From contig NZ_AFHI01000072.1 in NCBI RefSeq assembly GCF_000217935.1, positions 1 to 64,000 of the forward strand: 64,000 nt of DNA, read 5' to 3'. Made by a program: the position numbers and the translations under genes. The stretch comes from Rheinheimera sp. A13L (lineage in GTDB: Bacteria; Pseudomonadota; Gammaproteobacteria; Enterobacterales; Alteromonadaceae). Below are positions 36,718-46,087 of the stretch, one piece after another. Each line of letters opens with the position of its first letter. The stretch's first letter is position 1. The notes beneath the pieces were generated by a model. The model did not search any database, was not told the DNA's origin, and saw nothing but the letters and a program-made list of their open reading frames with translations.

Positions 36718-38166
36718 ATGTCACTTATTTTAAGTTCTACCTACGCTTCAGGTTTGCCTGATTTAGTCAGCGCTGTTGCAGTGACTCCATTTGCGGAGCC
36801 CACACTTCTGGCGTTTAGCGCTGATACAGCAGCTTTGTTGCAACTTCCCACGGCGTTTTTTAGCCAAACAGATGCCGCTGACTATTTAAGTGGCAAAAAG
36901 CTGTTTGCTGGTAGCACCCCTGTGGCACAAAAGTACGCTGGGCATCAGTTTGGTCAGTACAACCCGGAATTAGGCGATGGCCGGGGTTTGCTACTCGGAG
37001 ATATCCTGGGCAGCGATGGCCTGCATTATGATTTACATTTAAAAGGCGCAGGCCGCACCCCTTATTCACGTTTTGGTGATGGCCGTGCTGTATTACGCTC
37101 CAGTATTCGTGAGTTTTTAGCCTCCGAAGCTATGCATCATTTAGGCATTCCGACGAGCAGAGCATTAAGCCTGGTCGGAAGCGCCGAGCCAGTGCAACGC
37201 GAAACTATAGAACAAGGCGCTATGGTGATACGGGTTTGCCCCAGCCATATACGTTTTGGCCATTTTGAACACTGCTTTTACACTGGCGATAAAAACCAGC
37301 TGCAGCGGCTGGTCGATTTTACAGTGCAGCAGCATTTCCCCGACTGCCTGAATGAAAAAAATCCTGCTTTGGCTATGTTGCAACAAGTGGTAGTGCACAC
37401 CGCAGAGCTGATCAGCCAGTGGCAAGCCGTAGGTTTTAACCATGGCGTGATGAACACAGACAATATGTCGATTTTAGGCCTGAGTTTTGATTATGGCCCT
37501 TATGCTTTTTTAGATGATTATCAGCCGGGTTACATTTGCAATCATTCAGATCACAGTGGCCGTTATGCCTTTGATGAACAACCTGGCATAGGCTTGTGGA
37601 ACCTTAATGCGCTGGCTCATGCGTTATCCCCTTTGATTGAAGTCGAAGACTTACGAGCAGCGCTTGGTTTGTATGAGCCGACTCTGGTTAACCATTACAT
37701 GACGCTGATGGGCAAAAAGCTGGGCCTGACCACACAACAACCCACAGACAGAGCCTTAATAGGCCAATGGCTGGCGTTATTGCAGCAACAGCAGCAGGAC
37801 TACAGTTTAAGTTTCCGCCGTCTGGCTGATTTTACGGATGATGCAACAGGTTCTTCTGTTCGTGATCATATGTTGGATGTCGCCGCTTTTGATCAATGGG
37901 CTGAATTGTATCGCGATCGCCTGGCATTGGAATCTGCTTCAGCCGTTGAACGCAAAAGCCAGATGAACAACATCAACCCTTTGTATATATTGAGAAACTA
38001 CTTAGCGCAACAAGTGATCAGCGCGGCAGAGCAAGGAGACACAGCGCCTTTGCATGAACTGATGCAGGTGTTACAAAGCCCTTATCAGCTACAGGCTGGT
38101 AAAGAAGCTTTTGCAGCACCACCACCGGATTGGGGTAAAGGCATGGATATCTCCTGCAGCAGTTAA
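36718..38166 (+). CDS. selO: SelO pseudokinase-fold AMPylase (YdiU)
   Basis: The product has 482 residues from the ATG at 36718. The kinase-like fold has 'GDGRAVLRSSIREFL' and the catalytic part 'NHGVMNTDNMSILG' followed by 'DYGPYAFLDDY'. SelO transfers AMP from ATP to Ser, Thr or Tyr of metabolic proteins, especially under oxidative stress. The last residues are Cys-Ser-Ser, the Cys counterpart of the C-terminal selenocysteine in eukaryotic SelO. It is about 12 bp upstream of a small gene. Confidence 0.92.
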   Translation: MSLILSSTYASGLPDLVSAVAVTPFAEPTLLAFSADTAALLQLPTAFFSQTDAADYLSGKKLFAGSTPVAQKYAGHQFGQYNPELGDGRGLLLGDILGSDGLHYDLHLKGAGRTPYSRFGDGRAVLRSSIREFLASEAMHHLGIPTSRALSLVGSAEPVQRETIEQGAMVIRVCPSHIRFGHFEHCFYTGDKNQLQRLVDFTVQQHFPDCLNEKNPALAMLQQVVVHTAELISQWQAVGFNHGVMNTDNMSILGLSFDYGPYAFLDDYQPGYICNHSDHSGRYAFDEQPGIGLWNLNALAHALSPLIEVEDLRAALGLYEPTLVNHYMTLMGKKLGLTTQQPTDRALIGQWLALLQQQQQDYSLSFRRLADFTDDATGSSVRDHMLDVAAFDQWAELYRDRLALESASAVERKSQMNNINPLYILRNYLAQQVISAAEQGDTAPLHELMQVLQSPYQLQAGKEAFAAPPPDWGKGMDISCSS

Positions 38167-38176
38167 CGGAAGCTCT

Positions 38177-38488
38177 ATGAATAAAAACCTAACCAACAGT
38201 TTTATAGTGCAAATCGAACAAAAACAGCTGTTGCTGACCCCTTTATGGCCAATGCGATTTGAACAGGTACAGCAGTGCAAGCTGTGGTTTGAACAAAACT
38301 CAATCCGAACCGGCACTTTATCTTACGGCGCAGACAGGGTAGAACTAGGTTTAAGTTTCGTTAATGAAACTTTCACATTTTGTTATGAAGACTATAGCGA
38401 AAGTTTTTGGGTGACGGCTGACAGTGCAGGCAGCGCTATGTTACTGTCAGAATTAGCAAAAGAATTCAGTAATTTGAGGATCGGATGA
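38177..38488 (+). CDS. Hypothetical small protein
   Basis: The product has 103 residues from the ATG at 38177, with ggaag as Shine-Dalgarno. The longest frame, which begins inside selO at 38111, is not preferred. It has no signal peptide or recognised motif. Its last 4 bp overlap the start of the GGDEF/EAL gene, so it may be cotranslated with and functionally linked to c-di-GMP signalling. I do not recognise it. Confidence 0.5.
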   Translation: MNKNLTNSFIVQIEQKQLLLTPLWPMRFEQVQQCKLWFEQNSIRTGTLSYGADRVELGLSFVNETFTFCYEDYSESFWVTADSAGSAMLLSELAKEFSNLRIG

Positions 38489-41367
38489 CGGCAAAACTTC
38501 AGCATGTATTAAAGCTATGGTGGCTGATGCTGCTGATGTTCTGCGGCAATGTTTTTGCTTTTCATGCTCAGGTGAATCACTTTGATAAACAGCTTAGCCG
38601 TCAGGAATTAGGGCCTGCGCTGTATTTTCAACAAAGCCACAAAGCCTTGCCACTGGAAGAGCTGATATTTGACCCCGAGCGCCATCATGCTTTTCGTCTG
38701 ATCACAGAATACAAAAAGTCGCTGCAAAGTGCCGATCAGGCGTTATGGTTATTTACCCGTTTACACTACAAAGGCCAAACACCTGTTCAGACTGTGCTGC
38801 ATTATGATTTTCCGCTGGCCGATCTGGTGCAAGTGTACAGCTACAACAGAGAAAAAAATGATCTGCAGCTGTTAAGCAGCACAGGCGCTTCGGTGCCTTT
38901 TTATCAGCGCGCTCTGGCTTACCGCAGTTTCGCATTTCCAATCAACTTTGAACCAGGCCAGGAACTTGATCTCTTTATCAAGGTTCAGGATGCAGCAGTG
39001 GCGCCAGTGCAGCTGACTTTATGGCAGCACAATAATTTTGTGCTGGACCAGCTGTATAAAAATATTCTGGATGGCCTGTTGTGTGGTGTTTTATTGCTGA
39101 TGGCTATCTACAACCTGTTTTTGTTTTTTTCAGTGCAACAGCGGCTGTATTTGTATTATTCAGGCTTTTTTATCAATTGCGCTCTGGTTTTGGCCATTTT
39201 AAATGGCCTGGCTTTTGCGATGCTTTGGCCCGACTATCCGGAAATTAATCAGGCTATTTTGTATGTGGCAGCCGGAGCAACTTACACTTGCCTGACCCTG
39301 TTCAGCTGGCATGTCCGTAAACAACAAGGTGGAATACTGGGGCGTTTTGGTTTTTATTTATGTCTAATAAGCGCCTTGTTATTACTATTTAGCCCACTTT
39401 ATACCAATAACCAATTGCGTTTCTGGGGCTTGTTGGTGGTAACTGCTTTATGTTTAGGTGTGAACACCCTGTTTGCCTTGATGCACGCTATTAAAGGCGA
39501 CCGTACCGCCAAAACCTTTGCCTTAGGATGGGCATTTTTCTTTGGTTGCATAGTCGTACTGGCTTTGTCCCAAATTGGTTATTTACCCACAGCTCAGGCC
39601 TGGCACTATTTGTTGCTGATGGCTGTGATGGGCAGCATGGCACTGATGAGCTTCAGCTTGCTGCAAAATATCAAAGGCACTCAACAACAAAGTCAGGATC
39701 ATCAGCGTCTGGCGAATGCGCATTTGCAGCAGTATTACGATATTTATCACAACGCTGTTGAAGGTATGTTTACCAGCACTCTGCAGGGCCAATTAATTAC
39801 CGCCAATCAGGCTTTGCTGACTATGCTGGGTTATCAAAATTTGCAGCAAATGCAGCAGGATGTCGCAAAATCCAGTATGGCGCGTTATTACGCCAACCCG
39901 GAAGACAGAGCGCAGATGCTGAAACAACTGCAGTTAGGTGACAATAAGAATTTTGAAATCAGAGGTTTACGCTCCGACGGTTCGGCGTTCTGGGCTTTAA
40001 TGTCGGCCAGGCTGGCAGAAGGAGATGGCGTCCAAAGTGCTTATGTACATGGCTCTATAGTCGATATCACAGCCCACAAACAAAACACTGAACAACTGGC
40101 TTATCTGGCCACTCACGACCCTCTGACCTCTTTGTACAACAGACATTATTTTATAGAGCAGCTGGAACTGGCGTTGCGGTCTGAGCATAAAGCCACTTTG
40201 CTTTATCTGGACATAGATCAATTTAAACTGATCAACACCACCTGCGACCACAGAGCAGGTGACGCCTTGTTATGCCAAGTCAGTAATCAAATGCAAAGAG
40301 TACTGGATAACAGAGGTATTTTAGCCCGGCTGGAAAGTGACGAATTTGTGGTGCTGCTGCCGTATTTAACCAGCAATGAAGCTTTTGCTATTGCCCGTCA
40401 GTTGCTGGACACAGTGAAAGAATTCCGTTTTATCTGGCAGGACAGCGTGTTCAGTATCAGTGTCAGTATTGGTCTGGCAGAAAACTCAGACGGCAATAAA
40501 AGTACTGAACATTGGTTAAAACAAGCAGACTCAGCCTGTTTTGTGGCCAAAGAAAAAGGCCGTAACCGTATTCATATGTTTAATGCCAATGACGAAGAGC
40601 TGCAACGGCATCAATCTGAAATTCAGTGGTTAAAAACCTTACGACAAGCACTGGAACAAGATAATTTTGTGCTTTTTATGCAGCCTATAGCTGCAATTCA
40701 GCAAGCTCAGCCGGGTTTGCATTATGAGCTGTTATTGCGTTTATCTTTACCGGATCAGGGGCTGATAGCACCAGGCAATTTCTTAAGCTCGGCAGAACGT
40801 TACGGCTTGATGCCACAAATAGACCGCTGGGTGATCCGCAACTATTTCCGCTGGCTGGCCCAACAACCTGCTCATTTGGCGGAACTGGGTTTAGCCAATA
40901 TCAATTTATCCGGTGCTTCATTAACAGACCCGCTGTTTAAAGCTTATGTAGCTTCGTTGTTTCGTGAATACCGAATTCCTTTTGCCAAGGTCTGCTTTGA
41001 AATCACCGAAAGTATGGCGATTTTAAATGTGCATCAGACACTGGATTTTATTTCCCATTTCCGCACTTTAGGCTGTAAGTTTGCTTTAGACGACTTTGGC
41101 AGTGGTTTTTCCTCTTATGGTTATCTGAAAAACTTCCCCGTCGACTTTGTCAAAATTGACGGCAGCTTTGTCCGCGATTTGCTGATCGACCCATTTGATT
41201 GCGCCATAGTGCAGTCTATTCACGATATTGCCAGGGCTATGAAAATCCAAACAGTAGCCGAATATGTTGAAAACATGGAGATTTGTCACAAACTGACAGA
41301 GATGGGAATAGACTTCGCCCAAGGCTACGGCATCGCCAAACCCCGCCCCTTATATCAACAAGAATAA
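38485..41367 (+). CDS. Membrane 7TMR-DISM / PAS / GGDEF / EAL protein
   Basis: The product has 960 residues. In order it has a signal peptide (1-25), an extracytoplasmic 7TMR-DISM-type domain (about 26-180), seven membrane segments (about 190-400), a PAS domain (about 425-540), a GGDEF domain and an EAL domain (about 715-955). The GGDEF active-site motif is degenerate ('LESDEF'), so diguanylate cyclase activity is doubtful. The EAL domain keeps its first motif Glu ('YELLLRL'), 'NINLSG', 'ITES', 'DDFGSG', 'VKIDG' and 'AEYVEN', so it probably hydrolyses c-di-GMP. The extracellular domain suggests sensing of a carbohydrate or small ligand, which is unidentified. Confidence 0.88.
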   Translation: MTAKLQHVLKLWWLMLLMFCGNVFAFHAQVNHFDKQLSRQELGPALYFQQSHKALPLEELIFDPERHHAFRLITEYKKSLQSADQALWLFTRLHYKGQTPVQTVLHYDFPLADLVQVYSYNREKNDLQLLSSTGASVPFYQRALAYRSFAFPINFEPGQELDLFIKVQDAAVAPVQLTLWQHNNFVLDQLYKNILDGLLCGVLLLMAIYNLFLFFSVQQRLYLYYSGFFINCALVLAILNGLAFAMLWPDYPEINQAILYVAAGATYTCLTLFSWHVRKQQGGILGRFGFYLCLISALLLLFSPLYTNNQLRFWGLLVVTALCLGVNTLFALMHAIKGDRTAKTFALGWAFFFGCIVVLALSQIGYLPTAQAWHYLLLMAVMGSMALMSFSLLQNIKGTQQQSQDHQRLANAHLQQYYDIYHNAVEGMFTSTLQGQLITANQALLTMLGYQNLQQMQQDVAKSSMARYYANPEDRAQMLKQLQLGDNKNFEIRGLRSDGSAFWALMSARLAEGDGVQSAYVHGSIVDITAHKQNTEQLAYLATHDPLTSLYNRHYFIEQLELALRSEHKATLLYLDIDQFKLINTTCDHRAGDALLCQVSNQMQRVLDNRGILARLESDEFVVLLPYLTSNEAFAIARQLLDTVKEFRFIWQDSVFSISVSIGLAENSDGNKSTEHWLKQADSACFVAKEKGRNRIHMFNANDEELQRHQSEIQWLKTLRQALEQDNFVLFMQPIAAIQQAQPGLHYELLLRLSLPDQGLIAPGNFLSSAERYGLMPQIDRWVIRNYFRWLAQQPAHLAELGLANINLSGASLTDPLFKAYVASLFREYRIPFAKVCFEITESMAILNVHQTLDFISHFRTLGCKFALDDFGSGFSSYGYLKNFPVDFVKIDGSFVRDLLIDPFDCAIVQSIHDIARAMKIQTVAEYVENMEICHKLTEMGIDFAQGYGIAKPRPLYQQE

Positions 41368-41458
41368 AACCAGCAACAATCCCCATGTTCAGCAGCCAAA
41401 GTATATTTTTTGCGCCCTATTGCTGAGTCTCAATCGCTGTCATTACAATAGCGCCCCG

Positions 41459-41473
41459 CCCCAGTGGGGTTTT
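41459..41473 (+). terminator. Possible intrinsic terminator
   Basis: CCCC (41459-41462), loop AGT, GGGG (41466-41469), then TTTT: a short GC stem with a T run after the GGDEF/EAL gene and 20 bp before the next start. The small loop makes it uncertain. Confidence 0.4.
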
Positions 41474-41493
41474 GCTGTTTGTTCGGAGAACCT

Positions 41494-42096
41494 ATGCAGC
41501 AGCTGCTTGCAGTCACTTCTGAGTTAATGATCCTCAACGACGAAATTGCTCAAACTTATAGTGGTTACCAGAACGATCGTAAGCTGTTTTGCCGCACTGG
41601 CTGTGGTGAATGTTGTCTGCATCCGGGCATTGAAGCCTCAGTGCTTGAAATGTTGCCTTTAGCACTTTATTTACACGAACAAGGCACAGCAGAAAGCACC
41701 CTCGAAGCCTTACAACAACACGAGCAGGAGAGCTGTTTTTTTTATCAGCCCTCTTCAGCAGATCGTAAAAGCGGCCACTGTGGTATTTATGCCTACAGAC
41801 CTGCTGTATGCCGTATGTTTGGTGCTGCAGGTTACCGCGGCCGCCAGGGCGAAGTCTTGCTGTCGATTTGCAAAGTGATACGTGCAGATGAACCTGCAGC
41901 TGTGATGGCAGCAGAACTCAGTCTGACGATTGAAGTTCCACCTATGATGATGAACCACAAAGCCCAAATTGCTCAGTTGGACTACGAACTCAGTAAACAG
42001 AATATGCCAATTAAAGATGCGGCCGCAGCAGCACTGGAAAAAGTGCTGACTAAAGCCTGGTATGCAGACATGGCTGGTTTTTCAGAGCCGTTGTAA
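41494..42096 (+). CDS. YkgJ-family cysteine cluster protein
   Basis: The product has 200 residues from the ATG at 41494, with cggaga upstream. A cysteine cluster 'CRTGCGECCLHPG' is followed by 'CGIYAYRPAVCRMFG' and a further Cys ('ICKVIR'), as in the YkgJ family (CxxCxxCC type, probably metal or Fe-S binding). The function of the family is not established. It is convergent with the gene at 42082, overlapping 15 bp. Confidence 0.8.
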   Translation: MQQLLAVTSELMILNDEIAQTYSGYQNDRKLFCRTGCGECCLHPGIEASVLEMLPLALYLHEQGTAESTLEALQQHEQESCFFYQPSSADRKSGHCGIYAYRPAVCRMFGAAGYRGRQGEVLLSICKVIRADEPAAVMAAELSLTIEVPPMMMNHKAQIAQLDYELSKQNMPIKDAAAAALEKVLTKAWYADMAGFSEPL

Positions 42097-42471
42097 AAAT
42101 TGTTTGGCGTAAGTCAGGGCTGTATCTGTGTGGCTAAAATGTTGTGGCTTGTGGGAATGCTGGTATTTCATTTCCAGCAGTTGCTGCTGTATAGGGTTTA
42201 AGCCAATATAACAGCGCAATACACAGCCGTGTTGGTCTTCCCAAGCACTGAAATCAGTCATCAGACTGATCGCATCCGGAGTCGACAGTTCCCAGCTTTG
42301 CATATCCATGACTCGGGCCCATTTTTTACCGGCAAAACCCTGTACCAGGGATTTCAATTCCTCTATCAGCAGCTCTGAACCTTCTTTATTCCAGGCTCCC
42401 TGAATTTCGCATAACAGCACTTCACCATAGGGTGTAACACTGAATTTGCCATGGGCAATAAAATCGGTCAT
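42082..42471 (-). CDS. Hypothetical STAS-like small protein
   Basis: The product has 129 residues from the ATG at 42471; a GTG three codons earlier is possible, but aaggag suits the ATG. The order of predicted strands and helices ('VLLCEIQGAWNKEGSELLIEEL', then 'WARVMDMQSWELSTPDAISLM') is compatible with a STAS-type fold, but I cannot confirm it. It is 42 bp downstream of the sigma-54 response regulator in the same direction, so it may belong to that signalling operon. Confidence 0.45.
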   Translation of the reverse strand: MTDFIAHGKFSVTPYGEVLLCEIQGAWNKEGSELLIEELKSLVQGFAGKKWARVMDMQSWELSTPDAISLMTDFSAWEDQHGCVLRCYIGLNPIQQQLLEMKYQHSHKPQHFSHTDTALTYAKQFLQRL

Positions 42472-42513
42472 AGCTCGCACTCCTTTTGGCTAACTACTTG
42501 AGTATAGGCAACT

Positions 42514-43917
42514 TTAATCATCACCCACATCTGTCAGGCCATAACGCTCAATTTTTTTCAGTAAACCCTGTCGCGAAATGCCCAAAATACGGGAAGCCTG
42601 ACTCTTATTGCCTTTATGTTGTGCCATGGCCTGCTGAATTAAACGTATCTCCAGCGCTTTGACCTGTTCATCCAGACTACTTAAATCAGCTCCGGGCAAG
42701 AGTTCGCTTTCTGTTGCCGTGCTTTGATGCTCCAGATGCAGCAGCTGAATATCTGCAACCCGGATCACACCTTGCTGAGCTATAGCAGCGACACTTTCCA
42801 GCGTATTCTTTAACTCACGTACATTACCTGGCCAGTGTTTTTGCAAAAACCAGCTGATAGCCGCCGATTCCAATTGCAGCTTGTGGCCATACTGCTGGCT
42901 AAGTTGCTCCAGAAAAAACTGGATCAGCAAAGGAATATCTTCCCGCCGCTCATCTAAGGCCACTGTTTCTATAGTGACCCCTTTGATGCGGTAATACAGA
43001 TCTTCACGGAACTTACCTTGTTTGACTAAATCCGGCAGATTGGCGTTAGTGGCCGACACTAAACGGATATCGATTTTTTGCTGCTCGCGCCCACCCACAG
43101 GGTAAAAAGTACCTTCCTGCAATACCCGTAATAATTTCACCTGCATCGCCAACGGCATTTCACCAATTTCATCCAGAAACAAAGTGCCGCCATCCGCCAG
43201 TTTTAATAAACCCTGACGATCTTTATCTGCACCGGTAAAAGCGCCTTTGATATAACCAAATAACTCACTCTCCAGCAGTTCAGCCGGAATCGCACCACAA
43301 TGAACAGACACAAAAGCTTTGCCAGCGCGTGGACTTAGCTCATGCAAAGCCCGTGAAATCACTTCTTTGCCCGTCCCTGAAGGCCCAGTCACCAGCACCC
43401 GCACTTCAGTGGGCGCTATACGCTGCACTAAGGTACGAACTGTTTCCATATGCCGCGAATGACCAGCTAACTTCGGCAAAAAAATATGTTGCTGTAAACC
43501 TTGCTTTAACTGACTCAGCTCTTTTTCCAGCTGATGTTTAGTAATGGCGCGCTTGACCACTACAGCCAATAATTCCGGATCTATGGGTTTGGCAATAAAG
43601 TCCCATGCGCCCTGAGCTATAGCCTGCAACGCCAGTTCCCGCTCAGCATGACCCGTTAAAATAATCACAGGCCTGCTGGAGAATTCAGGCACAGCAGCCA
43701 GCGTATGGGCAGGGTCAAACTGCGGAGGCAACGCCAGATCCAATAAAATTAAGTCGGCATCAAACTGCTGCAATTTAGTACGGGTTTCTTCCAGACTGGC
43801 AGCGCCAGCCACCTGATAACCTTGTTGCTGTAAAAAGCGCTCGGCTAACAAACGAAAGGCCGGTTCATCATCGACAATTAAAATGCGCGCCTGTGCAGGC
43901 GTTATTGCGCTAAACAT
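42514..43917 (-). CDS. Sigma-54-dependent response regulator (NtrC family)
   Basis: The product has 467 residues from the ATG at 43917; the longer frame overlaps the kinase gene further and lacks receiver similarity. The receiver domain has the phosphoacceptor in 'LILLDLALP'. The AAA+ domain has 'GPSGTGKE', the sigma-54 contact motif 'GAFTGA' and '[13 protein letters not shown]'. A Fis-type HTH lies at the C terminus ('[19 protein letters not shown]'). It activates sigma-54 promoters after phosphorylation by the kinase encoded upstream, with which it overlaps 8 bp. Target genes are not identified. Confidence 0.92.
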   Translation of the reverse strand: MFSAITPAQARILIVDDEPAFRLLAERFLQQQGYQVAGAASLEETRTKLQQFDADLILLDLALPPQFDPAHTLAAVPEFSSRPVIILTGHAERELALQAIAQGAWDFIAKPIDPELLAVVVKRAITKHQLEKELSQLKQGLQQHIFLPKLAGHSRHMETVRTLVQRIAPTEVRVLVTGPSGTGKEVISRALHELSPRAGKAFVSVHCGAIPAELLESELFGYIKGAFTGADKDRQGLLKLADGGTLFLDEIGEMPLAMQVKLLRVLQEGTFYPVGGREQQKIDIRLVSATNANLPDLVKQGKFREDLYYRIKGVTIETVALDERREDIPLLIQFFLEQLSQQYGHKLQLESAAISWFLQKHWPGNVRELKNTLESVAAIAQQGVIRVADIQLLHLEHQSTATESELLPGADLSSLDEQVKALEIRLIQQAMAQHKGNKSQASRILGISRQGLLKKIERYGLTDVGDD

Positions 43918-45784
43918 AAGGAGTATCCTTGGGAAACAGAAGTTCAAAACTGACAGGCCAGCCCAAATCAGTGCGGAAACTGATCTGGCCCTGATGGGCA
44001 TCCATAATACGTTTTACTATGGCTAAACCTAAACCACTACCACCGCTACGTTTGCTGATAAAAGGCCGGAATAACAATTCAGTGGTTAAACTGGCATCCA
44101 AAGCCGGGCCATTGTTATGCACTCTGAGCTGAATTTGCTCGCTGGTCTGTGTTACTTCAATCAGTAAAGACGCATTGGCCTGATTACGTAAAAAAGCATT
44201 GGCGTTATCGAACAAATTTAAAAACACCTGCTGCACTCTGTGCTGGTCTGCCCGCAGCATCAAACCAGCTGGTACCCGAAGTTCCAGTTGCACCTGTTGC
44301 CAGTCAAACTGCTGCAACAAGCTTTGCAACAAAGGTTCCAGTTCAATCTGACTGTATTGCAACTGTAACCGGCCTGAGTACACCAGCATATCGGAAATCA
44401 GCCGGTCAGCTCTTTTCAGTTGCTGCTGAATATGACCACGCAGTTCAGCATCCACACCGGCGGATGCCATTGAAATAATATTCAGCGGGTTACGCAACTC
44501 ATGCGCCATAGAAGCGGCCAAAGCGCCCATTTCCACCAGATGTTGCTGCGACAACTGTTGCTTTTCAGCTTCTGCCAGTTGCAACGATTGCGCCAGTAAC
44601 TCACAGCTGCTGCCAAGCAAAGAACCAAAGACTTCAGCCATTAAACGTATGCCAGGTGTCATATCATCCCAGCCCAACAACTGCACTTGCCATTGACCTT
44701 GCTGCATATAACAGCGCAGTTTCAGCTGACTTTCCTCACCTGCAACAACCGCAGCTAATTCCACCTGCACCTTTTGCGACAGGGTCTGCGACAACAACTC
44801 ACCTGCGGTTTGACTCAATTGGGTCCAGTTCTGACATTGCCCCAATTGCTGCCGCCAGGTGCTGATCAACAGCTGATCTAAAATGGCACCAGGGTAAATC
44901 AAGCGTTCAGCCAGTTTAGCTACAGGCCGGTAACAAGCTGCTGTTAACAACAACACCAGACTGGAATACAACCACAACTGCCAGCCTGGTACATTCGCCA
45001 GTGCCTGCATGCCCAACTGGCCAAAAATCGAGCTAACCAGCGCCATCAACAACAGCAATAACAAGGACATAACCAGCCAAAGCAAGGCTCTGTTGGCCAG
45101 CGCATTCACCGCCAGCATCTGATAACGTACTACGCCATAAACCAGTAACACCGGATAGCTGGGCAACAACAACATAGGATAAGGAAACCAGTCCAGCCCA
45201 AAGGAAGGGAAAACCACAGGGGTCGCCAGCAATAAACCCCAGCCGCCAGCCAAAAACATCGCCACTATAGAACGTTTTTTATTACCCTGATGATAACGCC
45301 AGCCGTACCACAAGACGGCATGGGCTAATACGCCCAGAACCACTGTGTAGAGCAGATTTAAAAAACCATAAGAATGAAAAACAAAAACCTGGCCCAAAGC
45401 AGTACTTTGCAGCACATCACCAGCATCAAGGCTCCAGCTCAGCAACACCACTAGCGAGGTCAGAAAATATAACCAGCCAATATGGCGACGAGCCCAGCCT
45501 AGCCAAGGGGCTTTTACCTGATCCTGTTCAACAAAACGCAACGCAAAATGCAGAAAAAAGGTCGGCATCAAGGGATTAGCCAATAATAAATAGCGGCCTA
45601 ACTGCGGTTCATTATGTAATACAAAAATATGACCCAGACACCAGAGCGCCATCATGGCACCAAAGCCAGCAAGGCCTGCCAGCGTGCGCTGATAACGCGA
45701 ATGCCACCATAACCAACCCGACATCAACGCAGCACAAGCACTGGTGACTAACATCATCAGCTCAAAAGCTAAAATCAAATCCAC
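43910..45784 (-). CDS. Membrane sensor histidine kinase
   Basis: The product has 624 residues. The N-terminal third holds about eight to ten hydrophobic segments, as in kinases with a 7TM-type sensor. After a linker come the H-box 'MAHELRNPLNIISMA' and the ATPase domain ('LFDNANAFLRN', 'GSGLGLAIVKRIMDAH'). It phosphorylates the response regulator encoded directly downstream (8-bp overlap). It is divergent from the bd oxidase operon across about 190 bp. The signal is unknown; a membrane or respiratory cue is plausible from position only. Confidence 0.88.
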   Translation of the reverse strand: MDLILAFELMMLVTSACAALMSGWLWWHSRYQRTLAGLAGFGAMMALWCLGHIFVLHNEPQLGRYLLLANPLMPTFFLHFALRFVEQDQVKAPWLGWARRHIGWLYFLTSLVVLLSWSLDAGDVLQSTALGQVFVFHSYGFLNLLYTVVLGVLAHAVLWYGWRYHQGNKKRSIVAMFLAGGWGLLLATPVVFPSFGLDWFPYPMLLLPSYPVLLVYGVVRYQMLAVNALANRALLWLVMSLLLLLLMALVSSIFGQLGMQALANVPGWQLWLYSSLVLLLTAACYRPVAKLAERLIYPGAILDQLLISTWRQQLGQCQNWTQLSQTAGELLSQTLSQKVQVELAAVVAGEESQLKLRCYMQQGQWQVQLLGWDDMTPGIRLMAEVFGSLLGSSCELLAQSLQLAEAEKQQLSQQHLVEMGALAASMAHELRNPLNIISMASAGVDAELRGHIQQQLKRADRLISDMLVYSGRLQLQYSQIELEPLLQSLLQQFDWQQVQLELRVPAGLMLRADQHRVQQVFLNLFDNANAFLRNQANASLLIEVTQTSEQIQLRVHNNGPALDASLTTELLFRPFISKRSGGSGLGLAIVKRIMDAHQGQISFRTDLGWPVSFELLFPKDTPYV

Positions 45785-45972
45785 AGTTTACCGTCAACTT
45801 AGTTATCACCACTTTGGCTTTAAAGCGTAAACAAAGTTAACACCGCCTGCAAACACTAAATTTTATTCATTTAAAATCATAGCGTTACAAACACATGAAA
45901 TTATGGCCTGATTCTGGCACTACAAAGCTAAGCAGCCTGAATGCTGCATAACTTGTCAACAAAGAGAACACT

Positions 45973-46080
45973 ATGCCTGACCTGTCTATTTTTGCGGCCG
46001 AACTGCTAACCATGTTGCTGTTGTTATCTGTTGCGCTTGCGCCTGCGGTGCTAAGCCGGATCAAAACGTCTAAAGACTGA
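45973..46080 (+). CDS. 35-residue single-span membrane peptide preceding cydA
   Basis: The product has 35 residues. A hydrophobic span ('LLTMLLLLSVALAPAVL') is followed by a basic end ('RIKTSKD'). It begins with ATG after a weak aaagaga and stops 7 bp before cydA, whose Shine-Dalgarno (gagg) overlaps its end. It has the size and topology of bd-oxidase accessory subunits such as CydX or CydS, but this position, upstream of cydA, is unusual. It could also be a leader peptide. The identity is inferred. Confidence 0.5.
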   Translation: MPDLSIFAAELLTMLLLLSVALAPAVLSRIKTSKD

Positions 46081-46087
46081 GGTAGTT

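Noticed and set aside
45915-45928. Sigma-54-like promoter TGGCAC...GC before the bd oxidase
   Set aside because: The GG and GC elements are separated by nine rather than the required ten bases.
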